Shown piece by piece: positions 7,001 to 8,654 of a stretch of DNA of 8,654 nucleotides (the stretch's first letter is position 1; each line of letters begins with the position of its first letter). The stretch covers positions 1 through 8,654 of the forward strand of contig CALETE010000086.1 in assembly GCA_937920085.1 (NCBI GenBank), in the 5' to 3' direction. The position numbers were made by a program, and so were the translations under genes. This DNA comes from an uncultured Alphaproteobacteria bacterium. GTDB taxonomy: Bacteria; Pseudomonadota; Alphaproteobacteria; Caulobacterales; Caulobacteraceae. The notes beneath the pieces were generated by a model. It was not told the origin of the DNA. It saw only the letters and a list, made by a program, of their open reading frames with translations, and did not search any database.

Positions 7001-8654
7001 GTGCTTAGCGTCCTCGCCAGCCTTGGCCGGCGGGTTCAGCTCACCGAGGACGGGATGGATGAGCCCCCGAGGGCGCGAAGGCGCCTGCTGTTCGTCGAGA
7101 ACACCCTTGAGACCCTGGCGATGGACAAGGCCCTTGAAGCGTTGCTCGACGGATTCGCTTGCGAGGTCCCCCAATCGGTGATCGACGATGCGGCCGAGAT
7201 GGTCCGCGCCGCCGCCGATCGGGAGACCCTCGCCGACTGGATTGGCGAACTGAAGAAGAAAGTCTCGCTCCGGCAGGAGGCTGGTCAGTTCCAGCGCATA
7301 GCCCACCGAGCCATCAACCTTGCCGGCGACGATGACGCGGACGCCGCCTCCGGCGGCGATGAAGCGTGTGCGGCAGATGGCGACGACCACATCGCTGAAG
7401 TCCCCGCTGCGACCAACGGCGCCAAACTGCGGCGGCCCGATTTCATCGAGCAAGGTATGATGGACCTGTTGGCGGCGCCGGGCGGTGTGAACAGCATGCT
7501 CTGGATCGACGACCGACACGTCTCCGGCTACCCTTTGGCTGAGACCAAAATAGTCGTCGGCATGATGGAGGTACTTGATGCTCTGCTCGCGGCGCAGCGC
7601 ATCACACCGGAGGAACACCGCCAAAAGGTGTCGCAGCTACGCGCCGGCGGCGCCGTCTTCCTGCCCACCCTTACCGAAGAGGTTCTCGCGCCCCTGAAAG
7701 CCGCTGCCATCGTGGACGGCGAGGTGGTCGAGTCCGAAGCGCTAATCGTCCAGCGCCGCAATCTGGCTGCGGCGATGCGGCTGGATGGCAAATTGAAGAT
7801 CGGCCCCACCGACATACCCATCCTCGAGGGTCGCCCCGATGAGACACCCTTCATGCTCGGCGCGCGCCGCATCGTCCACGACTGCCTGACCGAACTTTGG
7901 GGCGACGACGATGCTACAGTCGAGGAGCTTCGAGCTCAGTCGGACTGGCTCTGGTCGGCACTCCGACAGGAGCAGCCGATGCGCGTGCTGCCTGGCGGCG
8001 ATAGCGCAAGCACCTTGCTCGCTGCGATCAACTTGGCCTCCCTACTATCTGCGGTCCCGAACGTGGGCTCAGCGTCTTGGGGCGTCTCCAGCCCGCGCCG
8101 CATAGCCATGATGCAATGGCTCAACGAAGCCGCCCTCGCGCCACTAGCCGACAACGGCGCGGGCGATTTCCTAGACCTTGTCGCCACCCACCTGGCGAAT
8201 TTGGTCACGAATGCCGATTGGCTCGACGAAGTCGCGACCTTCGAACTAACGCCGGATCAGACCAAGGCCTTCCTCGGCCAGTTCCGTCGCAGTGTTTTCG
8301 ACCTGGCTCCGGAGACGATCCAGAAGCGACTTCTAAAGAACCCTGAGTTCCTGGCAGACACCGGCGTCGGGGGTATTGGGATCCTCACCGTCAACGGCGT
8401 GAACTTTCCGCCGGAGGCCTTCTGGTCGGCCGTCACCCGCGCCCTGCGCGATGGTTCAGCCAAGGTCCGCAGCCAAGCCGATGTTCAGTTGACCCTCAAG
8501 CAAGCCGATGGCGGGAGCCTGGCGCTCAGCGGCGCCCTGAAACTTCGCCTCCGCGAGCCGTGGTTCCACATCTTGGCCGCCGAGGGCCACGCCCGGAGCG
8601 AGGCCATCGAGAAATATCTCGCCGCCAAGGACCTAGCACCGGACGACCTCGCGC
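4070..8654 (+). CDS. Giant Mrr-like endonuclease-TPR-PIN protein, 3' partial
   Basis: I translated this frame by hand through to the window end: 1528 codons, no stop. Residues 25-160 resemble an Mrr-type restriction endonuclease domain: FERLVRALM helix, GIEGQTQFGVDG (52-63, D62) and DVVSCKC (74-80, K79). Most relatives have Q where S77 stands. Helical TPR-like repeats follow, clearest at about 245-277 (GDLAAATKLSEEALVLDP), 307-371 and 699-726 (AGNVQAALTPIREAL). Residues 819-870 hold an IHLVASALGIS/LFLRHG region often seen before PIN domains in TPR-PIN proteins. A PIN-like start is YLDLTSLLLLDQL (884-896, D886), with its late acidic motif LWIDDR (1144-1149, D1147/D1148). An acidic linker (1087-1110) lies between. 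Residues 1245-1528 are unassigned. Start: ATG 4070, with in-frame TTG 4061 as an alternative. The architecture recalls TPR-GreAB-C-PIN conflict systems; a dual DNA/RNA nuclease effector is inferred. Confidence 0.88.
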   Translation, partial: MSEPTSPNLPPPLASKGVIPFHLLNERPKEFERLVRALMEDDPSLKNVDLFGIEGQTQFGVDGVAGRVADNNRDVVSCKCVEKATSAKLKKWSKDFLDHQESQWPGVKRFILATAAHNITSTTLLDQREAEARRFANVGIVYEVWGPEQLTARIRKAGRSVAIQYLHEAWAEALFGKDVPAMLSAAQVEQVNNLIVLNSENVAARITGAMQQLRAGDLQPVERLLAEVQVPTQWSQLRALTQAQALRLAASLALSKGDLAAATKLSEEALVLDPTTRRMAAVIAARTVGSAAALSVLGDPFSRLDRQLQASLLLDAERLSQAEDVLDILVAEDPDDWETQRILSRLRAMENRRSEARAAAERAYAMAPKDLQVIRSLAMARYAEGLSPMAPVVLATLPVPGDPDLVRIDDAARANLEAALALFTPLTERATPERRDRAWRLACLANLFPHRHTDASELCRAMLTEDPTDALAISWGMARDLDFDRMTAEAALADIYATGKASGDQVRVYGLMVAQRDSLPAATTALAAHFPVQTGEAAEAATHWIEGGAPPAMDPNLPSPASVADALVKAEASKDWTVVEALLGQFLGDVTPNIIGLELASALAEQRRWRTITPFVEALAKFETVRATRLAIYALHHAGSAQALLDFAAQRHGDFPGGQLPLDCRRMVIVATERVNDLPGALELAQHIAAETGDIADRLNLADIHIQAGNVQAALTPIREALSANVLGADRAIRYSLAVTREDVALSRDLWRAAMALGVPDGLLLHAFSQGYKLGLNAEAETLLQRVHARAQSAAGDVWLVDIDDVVQEMVARRDRSQNLSDLLAAGATPIHLVASALGISIADHYWLAPRAKEKGALRPLFLRHGARPVEVPIETPWERWQVYLDLTSLLLLDQLDLWPHLDALESPVRVSPSLTDAILKLELDATHHQISQVEIAQLILDAHRDRRLKIQDAPAMETETVRHERKAGGEAGAGPTVLSVLASLGRRVQLTEDGMDEPPRARRRLLFVENTLETLAMDKALEALLDGFACEVPQSVIDDAAEMVRAAADRETLADWIGELKKKVSLRQEAGQFQRIAHRAINLAGDDDADAASGGDEACAADGDDHIAEVPAATNGAKLRRPDFIEQGMMDLLAAPGGVNSMLWIDDRHVSGYPLAETKIVVGMMEVLDALLAAQRITPEEHRQKVSQLRAGGAVFLPTLTEEVLAPLKAAAIVDGEVVESEALIVQRRNLAAAMRLDGKLKIGPTDIPILEGRPDETPFMLGARRIVHDCLTELWGDDDATVEELRAQSDWLWSALRQEQPMRVLPGGDSASTLLAAINLASLLSAVPNVGSASWGVSSPRRIAMMQWLNEAALAPLADNGAGDFLDLVATHLANLVTNADWLDEVATFELTPDQTKAFLGQFRRSVFDLAPETIQKRLLKNPEFLADTGVGGIGILTVNGVNFPPEAFWSAVTRALRDGSAKVRSQADVQLTLKQADGGSLALSGALKLRLREPWFHILAAEGHARSEAIEKYLAAKDLAPDDLA

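Noticed and set aside
6527..7624. Antisense open frame of 365 codons
   Set aside because: It lies opposite the giant gene, whose frame is open throughout and has recognisable motifs here. Long antisense frames are expected in DNA near 70% GC, and its translation shows no domain pattern.
1..8654. CRISPR array, tRNA, insertion sequence or attachment site
   Set aside because: No regularly spaced direct repeats, tRNA-like cloverleaf, transposase coding sequence or terminal inverted repeats were seen while reading the window.

Overview
The window is gene-dense, GC-rich bacterial DNA. All four genes lie on the + strand, with gaps of only 14, 51 and 57 bases, so they look like one operon. Hand counts give about 55% GC over part of the second gene (2581-3060) and about 71% over part of the fourth (6481-6720). 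Composition and protein style suggest a proteobacterium, perhaps an alphaproteobacterium. No ribosomal, tRNA or housekeeping gene is present to fix the taxon, so this is a weak inference.

Layout: (1) 1-2537 is a DUF499-type P-loop ATPase, cut off at its 5' end by the window edge. (2) 2552-3130 is a small protein of 192 residues whose middle resembles one domain of the DNA polymerase III beta sliding clamp, followed by a basic tail. (3) 3182-4012 is a 276-residue protein not recognised by name, with a PD-(D/E)xK nuclease-like pattern (E20, D48, Q61-x-K63). (4) 4070 to the window end is one uninterrupted reading frame of at least 1528 codons with no stop inside the window. It encodes an Mrr-like restriction endonuclease domain, a long TPR/alpha-helical array, a PIN-like RNase region interrupted by an acidic linker, and a C-terminal region I cannot assign.

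Interpretation: DUF499 ATPases are known from anti-phage gene clusters, often with DUF1156 methyltransferases. TPR-PIN proteins are known from predicted biological-conflict systems. Two nuclease-like proteins and a clamp-like DNA-binding candidate directly behind a DUF499 ATPase suggest a phage-defence operon. In this model the ATPase drives or senses, the clamp-like protein may tether partners to DNA, the third gene may cleave DNA, and the giant protein may be a dual DNA/RNA nuclease effector. This joint role is inference; only the domain resemblances and gene order are seen. The 5' end of the ATPase (with its Walker A motif) and the 3' end of the giant gene lie outside the window. No mobile element, CRISPR array, tRNA or convincing promoter or terminator was found.
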